DNA of 64,000 nucleotides, taken from the NCBI GenBank assembly GCA_028023455.1, contig JAQFVV010006208.1:4760963-4824962 (forward strand), in the 5' to 3' direction. Below, piece after piece: positions 22,956-32,950 of this stretch (its first letter is position 1; each line of letters begins with the position of its first letter). The notes beneath the pieces are model-generated. The model made no database searches. It saw only the letters and a list, made by a program, of their open reading frames with translations, and had not been told where the DNA came from. Source of the DNA: Epiperipatus broadwayi (taxonomy: Eukaryota; Onychophora; Udeonychophora; Euonychophora; Peripatidae). Made by a program: the position numbers and the translations under genes.

Positions 22956-23644
22956 TCCACTCTTAGTTATGAGTATTGGCATCAACATATCTAATATTAT
23001 TGATGTTTCTTCTCCAAATTGCAAATTCATTTTACTTTCTTTTATTTATATTCATCATTCAAACTGAATAATCAAAGTGAAATTATGGATCTTTATATAA
23101 TTTTTTTTACCAATGGAAAAACAGTCTGTTTTGTCATAGCTTATGTTTCTGAAACATTCTAACATTTGGCATGAACAACTGAATCAAAGGCCTTGATATA
23201 ATCATTAAAACATATATAATTTTTTTGTGATAATTCTTCGTCTTTGTTATTATACTAATTACATCATCATAGTGTCTCCAGGTTCCTCAATCATTCCTGA
23301 AAACAGCTTGTATATCTGATAGTTGTCTTTCAATCTATGTTCATTATGATAAGAGATTTGATATAAATCTTTTTCCATTCTATGAAGATTTTTTACTTTA
23401 GAATAGAGATAAAAATTAATTTTTTCCAATGAAATTCTGAGCAGGATAATTTTGTTGAATGTAAAACAGAAGTTTATTTAATTAAGTGTTATCCTCTTAA
23501 CATTATGGAAAATTACTTCTTTTTAAAGAATGTAAAACATATTTTATTTGTTAAGAAGCATTCTAGATTTAACAGAAATTAGAGAACAAAGGAGATTAGA
23601 AAAATAATCATTGATTTAAAATCTGATCATTTATTTTTATAATA
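22956..23644. other. AT-rich DNA, possibly decayed LINE
   Basis: Around 23115-23400 the minus strand has loose resemblance to the RTE RT fragment at 39.9-40.2 kb (a plus-strand GAATCAAAGGCCTTGATATAAT block matches the 'KAFD' region). If real, it belongs with the RTE 3' end that follows. Confidence 0.35.
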
Positions 23645-24060
23645 TCATCATCAACCATTATCAATCCACTGCAGGATGAGGGTCTCTCCAAATTTAATCC
23701 ATCTTCTCCGATCTTTAGCTTCTCTTCTCCACATCACTCCTGTACACTTTCTTATTTCATCCATCCATCTCACATGTGGTCTGTTTCTGGGTCTTTTACA
23801 ATCTCTTGGAATCCAGTTTAAGATTTCAATTGTCCATCTATTATCATCTCTTCTAGCAATATGTTCAGCCCAACTCCACTTCAATCTTTTAATTTTTTCA
23901 ATGAGGTCAGTAACACCTGTTTGTTCTCTTACCCATACATTGCATTTTTAATCTCTTTTTGTTACTCCCAATATGCATCTCTCCATACTTCTTTGAGTGG
24001 TTTGGAGTCTCTGTATTGCTTTTCTATTAAGTGTCCATAATCATAAATTTACTTATAAAG
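23645..24060 (-). pseudogene. 3' end of an RTE (BovB-like) LINE, 5'-truncated
   Basis: The minus strand translates into the characteristic C-terminus of RTE-clade reverse transcriptases: TLNRKAIQRLQTTQ, then KRLKWSWAEHIARRD, NRWTIEILNWIPRD, RPRNRPHVRWMDEI and RRWIKFGETLILQW. It is followed by the typical short 3' UTR ending in an ATC microsatellite (ATTATAATATCATCATCAACC on the plus strand). The final part (23651-23884) is open for 77 codons; upstream it is interrupted. This is the best-preserved copy of a family that also occurs at 32.65, 39.06 and 63.91 kb and that seeded the 52-54.5 kb array. Confidence 0.85.
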
Positions 24061-24703
24061 AGCAAACCACTTTATTGCTTTTTCTTTTTAAAGGAAGAAC
24101 TTCATTTACAAACAACAATTAATATTCTGACCAAACCCATTAGCTAATTTCAGAATTAGCTTCAAAAAGAAATTACAGAATAACATGAAAAATGAAAAAT
24201 CAAAATGATTTCCCAGTAAATTTGAAAATTCAGATGCAACAATAGTTACTTTTATAATTAATTCCATCATGTATAGTATATTTTAAAATTGAATTTATAA
24301 TATGAATCTATAAATTCTATAGATTCTTTCTATGATTATTTAAAGTGGACATTTTTTTTTAATATACAATGTTTCCTTTATTATTCTGTCTCTGTAAATA
24401 TAACAAACTTTAACATTTTAGTATCAAACTTTTCAATAAATAATCAAATGGTTTTATTGCTTGGAATTTTATAAAAAAAGATATCCAAGGATCATATGTT
24501 CTAACGTCTGACATTTTGCCACTGTACTAGACCACCCAAGGTATTCGTAGTTATGAATCATGAGTATTGATATTGAAATGTTATTTTAAGTTAGTTTTTC
24601 ATTTTTTAGCGATCTCTTCTAAATAATTTATTTTAATTTCTAAATCCCTACATTCTCAATATTTTATGTAATCATAAAATTTCATCATATATATATGTAT
24701 ATC
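24061..24703. other. AT-rich non-coding DNA
   Basis: No gene is recognised. The first ~80 bp may still be RTE-derived (CTGACCAAACCCATTAG resembles the 39.59-kb region). Confidence 0.4.
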
Positions 24704-25095
24704 ATTAAAACCAGTCACCACTTAGACAATCCCAATATAAATAACAATCAACAAGCTCAAACTGTTGTTAAGGCAACCTCCTTTTAACTTAAAAATGGAA
24801 TCCCCTGCTCAAGGTTAAATGCGGTTATAAGTAATCATTAAAACAGTCAACACTTAGACAATCCCAATATAAATAACAATCAATAATCTCAAACTGTTGT
24901 CAAGGCAACTTCTTTTTAATAATAAAAGTGGAAACCTTTTAAATAATAAATGTAATAATAATGTTCAAGGCTAAATGGTGTTATAAATAATCATTAAAAA
25001 CAATCAACACTTAGACAATCCCAATATTAACAACAATCAACAATACCAAACTGTTGTCAAGGCAACCTCCTTTTAACAATAACAGTGGAATCCCT
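24704..25095. repeat. Family F repeat, three direct copies
   Basis: Three head-to-tail copies at about 24704, 24834 and 24984, each with CACTTAGACAATCCCAATAT, AACAATCAACAA, AAACTGTTGT.AAGGCAAC and CTCCTTTTAA. The first two are linked by a CAAGGTTAAATG.GGTTATAA spacer that recurs after the second. Related copies lie at 42.3, 55.1, 55.5, 62.2 and 63.2 kb. Origin unknown; no promoter boxes or coding capacity were seen. Confidence 0.8.
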
Positions 25096-25699
25096 ATTAT
25101 ATATAGATGTACATGCACATTTGGGTAATTATGTTATTTTGATTAATAATAATAAACACATATAAATATTGTATCCTTCTGGGCTTTTTTAAAATTAGTT
25201 AATATTTAAACAAATGAGCTATTTCCTTAATAGTAATCAAATCCTAAAAATACTTCACAATAAAGAAACTGTATAAGTTTAAATTAACTTTTCCTTCTTT
25301 TTTTATTAAAAAAAAAGTTTCCCTATACAATTTTAATCCAGTAAAATTTAAATCTTTTCAACAAATTGCTAAAAAAGAATTATTCAATATTTTCAATGAT
25401 TTCATTTCTACAGATTTTTTTTCTTTTTATTCTTTTGATTGCCTAATTGGGTGTTCTTTTTGTAAACTCTTTCAGTATTCATTTCATTTAATGAATCTTT
25501 TAGCTCTGTTTTTTTTTTATTCTTTATAGCTTTCTTTTCAACTATTTAGCTTTACTTTTTCTTTTGTAACTCCAAGCTTCCAATTTAACAGTTATTTGCA
25601 TTTTAAGTTATCTTTTTCTTTTTTTAATTTTTATAGCTTTGAGTGTCCAGTTTAGCAATGACTTATTCATTTCAGGCTAAGATAATGTCTGATAATTAA
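25096..25699. other. AT-rich non-coding DNA
   Basis: Nothing recognised. The plus strand is rich in T runs. Confidence 0.5.
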
Positions 25700-26107
25700 T
25701 GAATGTATTCACAGAAAAGATAGTTTTTAATATTCGGCTTTATTACTGCTTAGCATGCTTTCAGTATATTTAATATATCATATTTATAGCATACAATGGT
25801 GTGATTACAAGTTCTTTATATCAATGTTTAATTATTATTTAATAAGATTTTCAACATATTTAAACTGAAATAGAAAAATGGTCAGAAAAAAAGCAAATAT
25901 ACCCATATCAAAGAAGTGAGCTATTTGAATAAATCTAAATTTGAATATGTTGAATAGCTTATTAGTCAATAATTAAACACTGATATAAAGAACTTTTAAT
26001 CATACCATTATACACTATGAATATGATATACTAAATATACTGACAGCATGCTAAACAGTAATAAAGCTGAATATTAAAAAACTATATTTTCTGTGAGTAT
26101 ATTTATT
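25700..26107. mobile_element. Foldback element
   Basis: Arms of about 165 bp are inverted. ACAGAAAAGATAGTTTTTAA, GGCTTTATTACTG, TAGCATGCTTTCAGTATATTT and AAGTTCTTTATATCA on the left mirror TGATATAAAGAACTT, AAATATACTGACAGCATGCTA, CAGTAATAAAGCTGAATATT and ATTTTCTGTGAGTA on the right. The spacer is about 70 bp. There is no coding capacity. Confidence 0.85.
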
Positions 26108-26756
26108 AATTACCAGATATACATTGGCTCAGAAAAGAAGAAAAATAATAATAGTTGAATTTCAGGCTAACATAACTTGAGACTAATTATTTTGGATGGA
26201 TTAATATGTAAGACTAGTTGAAAGTTTCTGTTATATTTTCTTTCTCCTACAATCTTTCTAGTGAAAATGTTTACATAGTTGGGTCAATAATGCATAGCTC
26301 TTAACAAAAACTTAGCGCTTAGTTTTTATAACTCCATTTTTTTCATCTGATCACATGATTACTTCAGAAATTACTACATTAAGCAGGGTTACCAATTGAT
26401 TTTCTTTTTACCAGAAATATTATATATTTTTAAAATAATTATATTTATACATTAATTGAAAAACAAATTTCACTTTTGAGATCAATACACATAACATCTG
26501 ATTACTAAATTATAGTAGTGAAAATGTTATTGTCTTAAAAATAAATTATATTTACTGGAAAAGATTCATTAAATGTAGAACTTAAAATACAATAATTGAA
26601 AAGAAAATGTGAATTTTGTAAAAGATTATAGAAGATTTAATTAGTGAATTGAAAGTTAGAATTCTAGGAGAAATTATTTTAAAAGTGAATTTAGGGATAT
26701 AGAAGAATTACAAAGAAAATAAAAGGTTAATTGAATATATATTAGATTACAACAGT
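26108..26756. other. AT-rich non-coding DNA
   Basis: Nothing recognised. Confidence 0.5.
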
Positions 26757-26890
26757 TTGGTTTTTAAAAAAATGGCATATGGTTTTATTGCTCAGGAGTT
26801 CATAAGAAGTTTGAGCACCAGCATCAATCCCGGGACCTCCCGGTTCCAAATTGGATGCTCTACCAACTATGACACACCACACAGGGCAAA
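26757..26890 (-). repeat. tRNA-derived SINE, type S2
   Basis: On the minus strand: an A-box-like CATAGTTGGTAGAGCATCC, then GGTCCCGGGATTGATGC (B-box-like), then a tail CTCAAACTTCTTATGAACTC followed by CTGAGCAATAAAACCATAT and a T run. The body and tail match the second copy at 29.09 kb. Confidence 0.75.
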
Positions 26891-26929
26891 AAAAAACAGC
26901 ATTATTTCTGGGGGGATTCATACAAAGAT

Positions 26930-27605
26930 AAAACTCTCCATACTGTAGTGATACTTTGTGCAAAGACAGAGTATTAGATGAATGCAAGAAGATTAGTACA
27001 TAAAATCCCTATCTAATGCCTACTCATCCAATATCCCCAGTTTTAGCTTGTGGCTTTCACCCGTGAGGAATCTTGGGTCTGAGAGCTAAATCTTAGGATC
27101 TAATGCAACCCTCCAGAAACCACTTTTTACCTTATTAGCTAACTATAAAGCTTTGAGTTCGAAATGAAAACACAATATTTTCAGTTCAGGATCATTCGCT
27201 TGTACATTCATATAGATCTGACATCAGTTCAGTATTTATACATTTTGGTGTTTTTGGTTCTTTAATAATCATAATCTCCATTATCCTATTGAGCAGGATA
27301 GATACTGAACTGAGTTCAGATCTATATGACTATACAAACGAGCGAGTTTGGATAACTAATAAGGTAAAAGGTGACACTGCTGGAAGGTTGCATTAGAACC
27401 AAAGATCTGTGTAGTACTCTCAGATCCAAGGCTCCTCACTGATGAAAGCCAAAGGCTAGAAACTAGTTTGGGGATATTGGATGATTAGGCACTAGATAAG
27501 GATTTTATGCACTAACCTTCTTGTATCCATTGATTATTCTGGCTTGCATTTGAGTAGCCCTGCTGTATAGAAAGGTTTGCCTCCGTTTTAATAGTTTGGG
27601 TAAAA
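26930..27605. mobile_element. Family B foldback with hammerhead-like core
   Basis: Left arm (26935-27180) and right arm (27345-27600) are inverted copies of family B around a ~160-bp centre, which itself holds inverted GATCTGA/TCAGATC blocks. The right arm (plus strand) contains CTCCTCA at 27432-27438, CTGATGA at 27439-27445, a helix II of AGCC and GGCT closed by AAA, GAAA at 27459-27462, and CTAGTTTGGGGA. The left arm has a degraded version (CACGGGTGAAAGCC on the minus strand). It probably moved as a retroelement, by analogy with the 49.49-kb copy that has a target duplication. Confidence 0.8.
27425..27480 (+). ncRNA. Hammerhead-like motif, family B
   Basis: Type I layout. Helix I 5' strand TCCTCA (27433-27438) can pair with TGGGGA (27469-27474) after the predicted cleavage site, giving six pairs including one G.U. 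CTGATGA is followed by A, then AGCC/GGCT (4 bp, loop AAA), then A and GAAA. Helix III is only A-U and C-G around TA. The cleavage triplet would be GTT here and GTC in the copies at 4.4 and 35.6 kb. The A.A mismatch in place of the canonical G10.1-C11.1 pair makes activity uncertain. Confidence 0.5.
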
Positions 27606-28518
27606 CATAAGAAATGGTGCTCATGTGATGTTAGTGGTTTAATGTACAGTATTTATATAGTTGTACGTGTTATGTGTATGTGATGTATAAGAGATTTTAA
27701 ATTTATATACTAGGTATTAGAATAATTATATAGCGCAAATAGAAATTAATGTAAATGGTCGTTTTGTTAATTTTTTGGCTCAGTTCTTCAATGCTTGGAT
27801 ACTAGTTAAGGTGCCTGCAAATATCTATGCATTTAAAAATAATTCGTTCTTTGCAAAATATCCTTTTAATGTGAGCTGTTTTCGACTTTTGGCATAAGAT
27901 AAAATAAATAGCATTTATGTAAAAATTGATATATAGCTTTTTTATTTTTAGTTAAAATTAAAACTTTTTTTTTTTTTGCTTCTGTATTCCTAATCTAATG
28001 ATAATCTAATTTTGTAAACGCAAACTGAAATATAAACTATTTTCAGCCTTAGTATTTTATCCATAAACTGTTCGTTTTACAGATTAAAAAAGATTTAAAG
28101 TATGCGATTTATTTTAAAGTAATGAAATTTATTTATTTTTAATAATAATTTAAGGCTATTAAACGAATTTTTTTTTAAAATTATTACTACTCCATTTTTA
28201 AAAAAAGAGAGAAGGAAAATAATAAATCATTTATTTCTTGTTTTAAACAGTTTATAAAATACTATAATAATAAATCAAAAAAATGTAAATAATGAAAAAG
28301 ACTTTGAAAGATATTAATTGTAATGAAAGTGAAATAAAAAACCAGCTAATACTAAACATTATTCTAGCTGAAATCTTTCGTTATGTTAGATATTTTTATT
28401 GCATAATGTTTACACAAATTCTTAATTATTATTGTTCTTAATTTATATAAATTAAAATCTAATTAAAAGTTTTCTGGTTTGAAAACAGACATTATTGTGT
28501 AAACGAAAAGACGTTAGC
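27606..28518. other. AT-rich non-coding DNA
   Basis: The first ~50 bp (AAGAAATGGTGCTCATGTGAT) still match the outer end of family B. Nothing is recognised in the rest. Confidence 0.5.
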
Positions 28519-28529
28519 AAGAAATGATT

Positions 28530-28638
28530 GTCTTGCATTGGTGGTCGAGAGGTCAGCGCGACAGCCTGGCACTTGCAGGCAGTTGCCCGGGTTGCGGGTT
28601 CGGTCCCGGCCGATGCTATGACACTTAAAAAAAAAAAA
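28530..28638 (+). repeat. tRNA-derived SINE, type S1, complete with target-site duplication
   Basis: A ~110-bp retroposon. GCATTGG (28535-28541) pairs perfectly with CCGATGC (28610-28616) like an acceptor stem. In between are an A-box-like GTCGAGAGGTCAGC, a GCCTG/CAGGC anticodon-like stem and the B box GGGTTCGGTCCC. A poly-A tail follows. The element is flanked by a perfect 11-bp duplication AAGAAATGATT (28519-28529 and 28639-28649). The loop lacks the T33 expected of a real tRNA. Related to the relic at 590-662. Confidence 0.85.
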
Positions 28639-28649
28639 AAGAAATGATT

Positions 28650-29084
28650 AATTACTACGATAATCGAATTGTAATGTTATCACTTGTTTTATAGTTTATC
28701 TTTTCTTGCTACTCTCTTTATACAAAATATGTTTTAGCATATCAGTATTCAGTTCTACATCATAAGCTTTAATGATCCTTTTATATCATCAATAGATTAA
28801 ATTATTTCTATATTATTCCCCCCCCCCCGCCCTCTTACTGAATTAGTTTAATATTAAAGACTTATGATAAGCAACACTTAATTTTTTCTTCCCTAATTAA
28901 GCTGTATTAAGGAAATGTGCAAACTATAATTGGCTATGATCAAATGCCATTCTATTATGTAGTTAACCTTAACTTAACTTTTAAGCAGAGAAGATTAGCT
29001 ATTCAATCAAATGGGGGTAGAAGATTGTTTTAGTTGAGGTGATTATTTAGTTATGTCCTACATCATTATACTTTGCATGGGCTC
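28650..29084. other. AT-rich non-coding DNA
   Basis: Contains a poly-C stretch near 28820. Nothing else is recognised. Confidence 0.5.
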
Positions 29085-29172
29085 CAGCTGGCAGAACATC
29101 TGACTTAGAATTGAAAGGTCCCAAGATTGATTCAGGTGCTCAAACTTCTTATAAACTCACAAGCAATAAAGC

Positions 29173-29510
29173 TAATATTGCTTATTGCATTGCCAAATAT
29201 AATACTAAATCATCCATGCATTTTACTACTGTTACACAATGCTTTATTTATCACCGTTTTTTACAGTTTCGATTGCCCCAGCATCTTCTTCAGAACTATA
29301 ACATAAAGGTAATAAATAGTTGATGATTATAAGATTTATATGTAGAATGTAAATTATGTGTTCATGTATATTTATATTTATATTCATATGTTTGTATTAT
29401 GTTGTAGTTCTGAAGAAGATTGCTAGGGCAATCGAAACTGTAAAAGAGGGTGATAAATAAAGCATTTTGTAACTGTAGTAAAGTGCATGAATGATTTAGT
29501 ATTATATAAT
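29173..29510. mobile_element. Family D foldback with hammerhead-like cores
   Basis: A 338-bp inverted repeat inserted in the S2 SINE tail, flanked by a perfect 12-bp duplication AAGCAATAAAGC (29161-29172 and 29511-29522). The arms share TAATACTAAATCAT..ATGCA, TTTACTAC.GTTAC, TTTATTTATCACC and TTTACAGTTTCGATTGCCC. Both arms carry the CTGAAGA ... CAATCGAAAC core: minus strand at about 29264-29293, plus strand at 29410-29442. The central ~80 bp (29300-29395) is unique. There is no coding capacity. Confidence 0.88.
29400..29452 (+). ncRNA. Hammerhead-like motif, family D
   Basis: CTGAAGA at 29410-29416 (residue 7 of the hammerhead core is free, so CTGAAGA fits CUGANGA). One extra A is followed by a perfect 6-bp helix II, GATTGC (29418-29423) and GCAATC (29428-29433), with loop TAGG, closed by the canonical G-C pair next to GAAA (29434-29437). 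Then comes CTGTA, with a possible cleavage site after A29442. Helix III is at most 2 bp and helix I is weak (2-3 bp), like the minimal motifs of Penelope-like elements, which are thought to act as dimers. The extra A after CUGANGA is a departure from the classical core. Confidence 0.55.
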
Positions 29511-29535
29511 AAGCAATAAAGCCATATTTTTTTTT

Positions 29536-30122
29536 TACATCATCATGAGAACTAGCAACAGTCTAGCTACTGGTAATCTTTTCAAAGCTGGCAGATTTTT
29601 GAGTTACAGTTAGAAGAAGGAAAAGTCTTAAAATGATAGTAGTGATCAGAAAAACTACTATTAATGATCTGAAACTAGATGTTATTAAGTGTTAGAGTTA
29701 TAAATAGAAAGACTTCTATAGGGTTTTTTTTTTTTTTAGTAAAGTACCCCATCCTGTGACATTGATTTACTAACCACTATTTTCCATAATTTGAATCAAT
29801 TTCCTGTGTTCAAATAATACTTAGATAGTAATTAGGTATCTTCAGGAAATGTTTTAATAAAGCTTATATATGTCTTAATAATGCAAAGTTATTGTAAATT
29901 CATTTTTCAACTGCTATCAATTCACTCTATGTTGATTTATTTTTATATAATTATGAAGCTGATATCAACTTTTTATAAATCTTTATTATTTATTTATATG
30001 CAGTTTTATCCCTAAAGAAAATAAATATGATTAAATTTTAATTTTTGTGTTTCATTATATCAAATGAATATAAATGGTGTTTTTTTTGAAAATTTTCCTT
30101 ATGTAAGAATTCATTTGCAGAT
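29536..30122. other. AT-rich non-coding DNA
   Basis: Nothing recognised apart from a poly-T run near 29727. Confidence 0.5.
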
Positions 30123-30893
30123 TTTATCATTGTTGCGATAAAAGTGGTTCATCATTGTTGTGATAAAAGTGGTTCATCGTTATTGTGGTAGAAGTGGTTC
30201 ATTGTTTTTGTGGTAAAAGTAGTTCATCATTGATGTGGTAAAAGTGGTTCATCATTATTGTGGTAAAAGAGGTACATCGTTATTGTGATAAAAATGGTTC
30301 ATCGTTATTGTGGTAAAAATGGTTCATCATTATTGTGCTAAAAGTGTTTCATCATTGTTGTGGTAAAAGTGTTTCATCATTATTGTGGTAAAAGTGGTTT
30401 ATCATTATTGTGGTAAAAGTGGTTCATCGTTATTGTGGTAAAAGTGGTTCTTCATTATTGTGGTAAAAGTGGTTCATCATTTTTGTGGTAAAAGTGATTC
30501 CTCATTGTTGTGATAAAAGTGGTCCATTGTTATTGTGGTAAAAGTGGTTCTTCATTGAGATGGTAAAAGTGATTCATCGTTATTGTGGTAAAAGAGGTAC
30601 ATCGTTATTGTGGTAAAAATGGTTCAGCCTTGTGGTAAAAGTGGTTCATCATTATTGTGGTAAAAGTGGTTCATCATTGTTGTGATAAAAGTGTTTCCTC
30701 GTTGTTGTGGTAAAAGTGGTTCTTCATTGTTGTGATAAAAGTGTTTCATCATTATTGTGGTAAAAGTGGTTCTTCATTGAGGTGGTAAAAGTAGTTCATC
30801 ATTGTAGTGGTAAAAGTGGTTCATCATTATTGTGGTAAAAGTGGTTCATCATTGTTGTGGTAAAAGTGGTTCATTATTGTTGTGGTAAAAATG
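30123..30893. repeat. 25-bp minisatellite
   Basis: About 31 tandem copies of a 25-bp unit with blocks TTCATCATT.TTGTGGTAAAAG and TGG. Substitutions cluster at the ATT/GTT and GGTA/GATA positions. A few units are shortened (near 30625). No frame or hairpin is conserved. Confidence 0.92.
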
Positions 30894-31480
30894 GTTTATG
30901 GTGATGTGTTAACTAAAATTTAATAAAATAAGAACAAAGCTAAATATACAATTATGTCTTGCTTTTATTGATTTGATCAAAACATTTGATTCATTCAGCT
31001 TTTTCTTAATGGAATAAAAGAAAGCATTATTACTGCTGGTAAAAAATTTGAAGCATTTGGAATGAAAACTACTATTAAATAATGTATGTTAGTTCTAACT
31101 TTTTTATTTATATAGTGGTCTTTGGAACAGTTTATAAGTAGCATGTGATGAAGATGTTAATCTGAATTGGTTAAAAGCAAAAACAAGAATTTCATTTTCA
31201 CGGCTTTTAGATTTACAGTATGTTGATGTTTGTATTGCTTTTATCAATTCAAAAGATGATTTATAGGATATTTCTTAATGTTTTGGATCTAATATGTAAT
31301 GATTTGGTTTAGTAATTAATGGTTTAAAAAACTCAAGTTTTTATCAATCAATGATGGAAAAAAAATTTGCAGCAACTTTTAACCTAAATGCTCATCAATT
31401 TAAACATCTCTGTAGCTTTTTAAATAGAAAGTCAGAGTTGAGAGTGGCTGAAAGGCAAAGCCCAATATGCTATTGCTATT
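30894..31480 (+). pseudogene. Decayed non-LTR reverse-transcriptase fragment
   Basis: With stops and frameshifts, the plus strand encodes RT landmarks: CLAFIDLIKTFDS (the FxDxxKAFD motif) at about 30960, then LLDLQYVDVCIAF (the degraded YADD motif) at about 31208 and FGLVINGLK at about 31303. It lies directly after the minisatellite. The LINE clade cannot be fixed; the order is that of an APE-type LINE RT. It is surely inactive. Confidence 0.65.
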
Positions 31481-31556
31481 TTTTGCAAATTAAAAGATAA
31501 GATATTTCTTCTTTATGAAGTATTATAACTTTATCTTTCTTATTGCAATGCCAATC

Positions 31557-31802
31557 CATATAATATTAATATCATCTGTCTTCTTTATTACTTTTTACAA
31601 TGCTTTTTTATAACTCACTATTGACAGTTTCAATTGTCCCAGCAATCTTCTTCAGAATTTCTACTTATATTTTAAGATTTGGAAATATAAACAGAAGTTC
31701 TGAAGAAGATTGATTGCTGAAGCAATCGAAACTGTCAATAGTGAGTTGTAAAGTGGCATTGTAACAAGTAATAAAGAACATAGATGATATTAATATTACA
31801 TA
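31557..31802. mobile_element. Family D foldback with hammerhead-like cores
   Basis: Second family D copy. The arms ATATTAATATCATCTGTC ... TTTATTAC, TTGACAGTTTCAATTG and CAGCAATCTTCTTCAGAA mirror TTCTGAAGAAGATTG, CAATCGAAACTGTCAATAG and TAATAAAGAACATAGATGATATTAATAT. The spacer is only ~30 bp. I found no clean target duplication. Confidence 0.85.
31692..31745 (+). ncRNA. Hammerhead-like motif, family D (GUC cleavage triplet)
   Basis: CTGAAGA at 31700-31706; helix II GATTGC (31712-31717), loop TGAA, GCAATC (31722-31727); GAAA (31728-31731); then CTGTC, giving a GUC cleavage triplet (31734-31736). A GATT duplication separates the core from helix II, so this copy is probably inactive. The inverted arm (about 31625-31660, minus strand) has CTGAAGA, A, GATTG/CAATT, GAAAC and TGTC. 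Confidence 0.45.
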
Positions 31803-31879
31803 GGATATATCTTCTTAGTGGTATAATTATTGCAATTAAAGTAGTTGTATATGGAATTGTTATTTTGCCAAATCTATTG

Positions 31880-31998
31880 TAATAACTGAAACACACAGGC
31901 TTATTCTATACCTGTGTCTATATATGTAATATATAGGGTATATGAGCACAGACTTTCACACGACCCACCACTCTCCACACTATCTCATAACATTGATA
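31880..31998 (-). repeat. Family A fragment (no ribozyme)
   Basis: AACTGAAACACACAGGCTTATT, CTATACCTGTGTCTATATATG and ATGAGCACAGACTTTCACACGACCCACC match the outer ~110 bp of the family A foldback at 44.43 kb. The copy stops before the ribozyme region. Confidence 0.8.
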
Positions 31999-32654
31999 CA
32001 CTTATATGGAAGTCAGATAAGGATTCCTATAAATGTAACAAAAAGATATTAGAAAAATTTTTGCTTTAGGATGCTTGGTATGATTTTAAAAATACAATAA
32101 ACAAGATTATAATATTATTTATGTTTTCAGCATTTATGTTATAATAAAGATTCTCTAAAACAATCTGGAGTGTTGATTGTATTCATTGGAAAGATGCAGT
32201 TGAGGATAGAATACAGTTTAGAGCTCTAATTTAAGTGTGGTATTAAAATATTTCTAAAAATATAGTTTCACAGAAGAAGTCAAGCATTACAAAATATCAA
32301 ATAATCAAACTAAAGAACCAGTATGTATATATAAGAACATATTTATGGTTCATGGACTGTTAGTATAGTCATCACAAAATTTATCTCAACTTTTGTATAT
32401 ATTTTTATCTTTCTATCCCTTTTTTGTTATCTGGAATTAAAATAGTTACGCTATTTATGAGTGGCTACTAATGATGTTATAATCTTAGAAATAAAGAATT
32501 ATATACTAAATTGCTTGAGAGATTGGATAATATTTAAATAATCAGAGTATTAGGCTGAACAGAACAATTTTTTTCAACTAATAAAACTAACATCTACACT
32601 CATACATATATGTGCATGCTAAGAATAACAAGAAAGGATCGAAAACAAAATACA
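31999..32654. other. AT-rich non-coding DNA
   Basis: Nothing recognised. Confidence 0.5.
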
Positions 32655-32950
32655 TAAGTGTGAGAATAAACAGGTGTTGCTAAAATCATTGAAAAGATTA
32701 AGAGACTGAAGTGGAATTGGGCTTGACACATTTTTAGAAGAGATGATAATAGATGGACAGTTGAAATCTTAAACTGGATTCCAAGAGATTGTAAAAGACC
32801 TAGAAAGAGACCACTTGTGAGGTTGATGGATGAAATAAGAAAGTGTGCTGGTGTGATGTAGAGAAAAGAGGCTAGAAATCAGAGAAGATGGATTGAACTT
32901 GGAGAGACCTTCATTCTGAAGTGAATTGATAATGGTTGACAATTATGATG
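32655..32950 (+). pseudogene. 3' end of an RTE LINE
   Basis: Plus-strand relic of the same RTE C-terminus as at 23.6 kb: an RLKWNWA-type start, then RWTVEILNWIPRDCKRP and the RRWIELGETFI block, with in-frame stops (for example TGA in GGGCTTGACACA). It ends in a GATGATGATGA microsatellite tail. Confidence 0.85.

Larger units (their letters stand above)
29085..29535 (+). repeat. tRNA-derived SINE, type S2, split by a foldback insertion
   Basis: The head and body lie at 29085-29172 (CCAGCTGGCAGAACATC, GGTCCCAAGATTGATTC, TGCTCAAACTTCTTATAAAC). The tail resumes at 29511 (AAGCAATAAAGCCATATTT then a T run), matching the intact tail of the 26.8-kb copy. The interruption is the family D foldback. Confidence 0.75.

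Noticed and set aside
30123-30893. CRISPR-like array
   Set aside because: The 25-bp units are contiguous with no unique spacers, in a eukaryotic repeat context.
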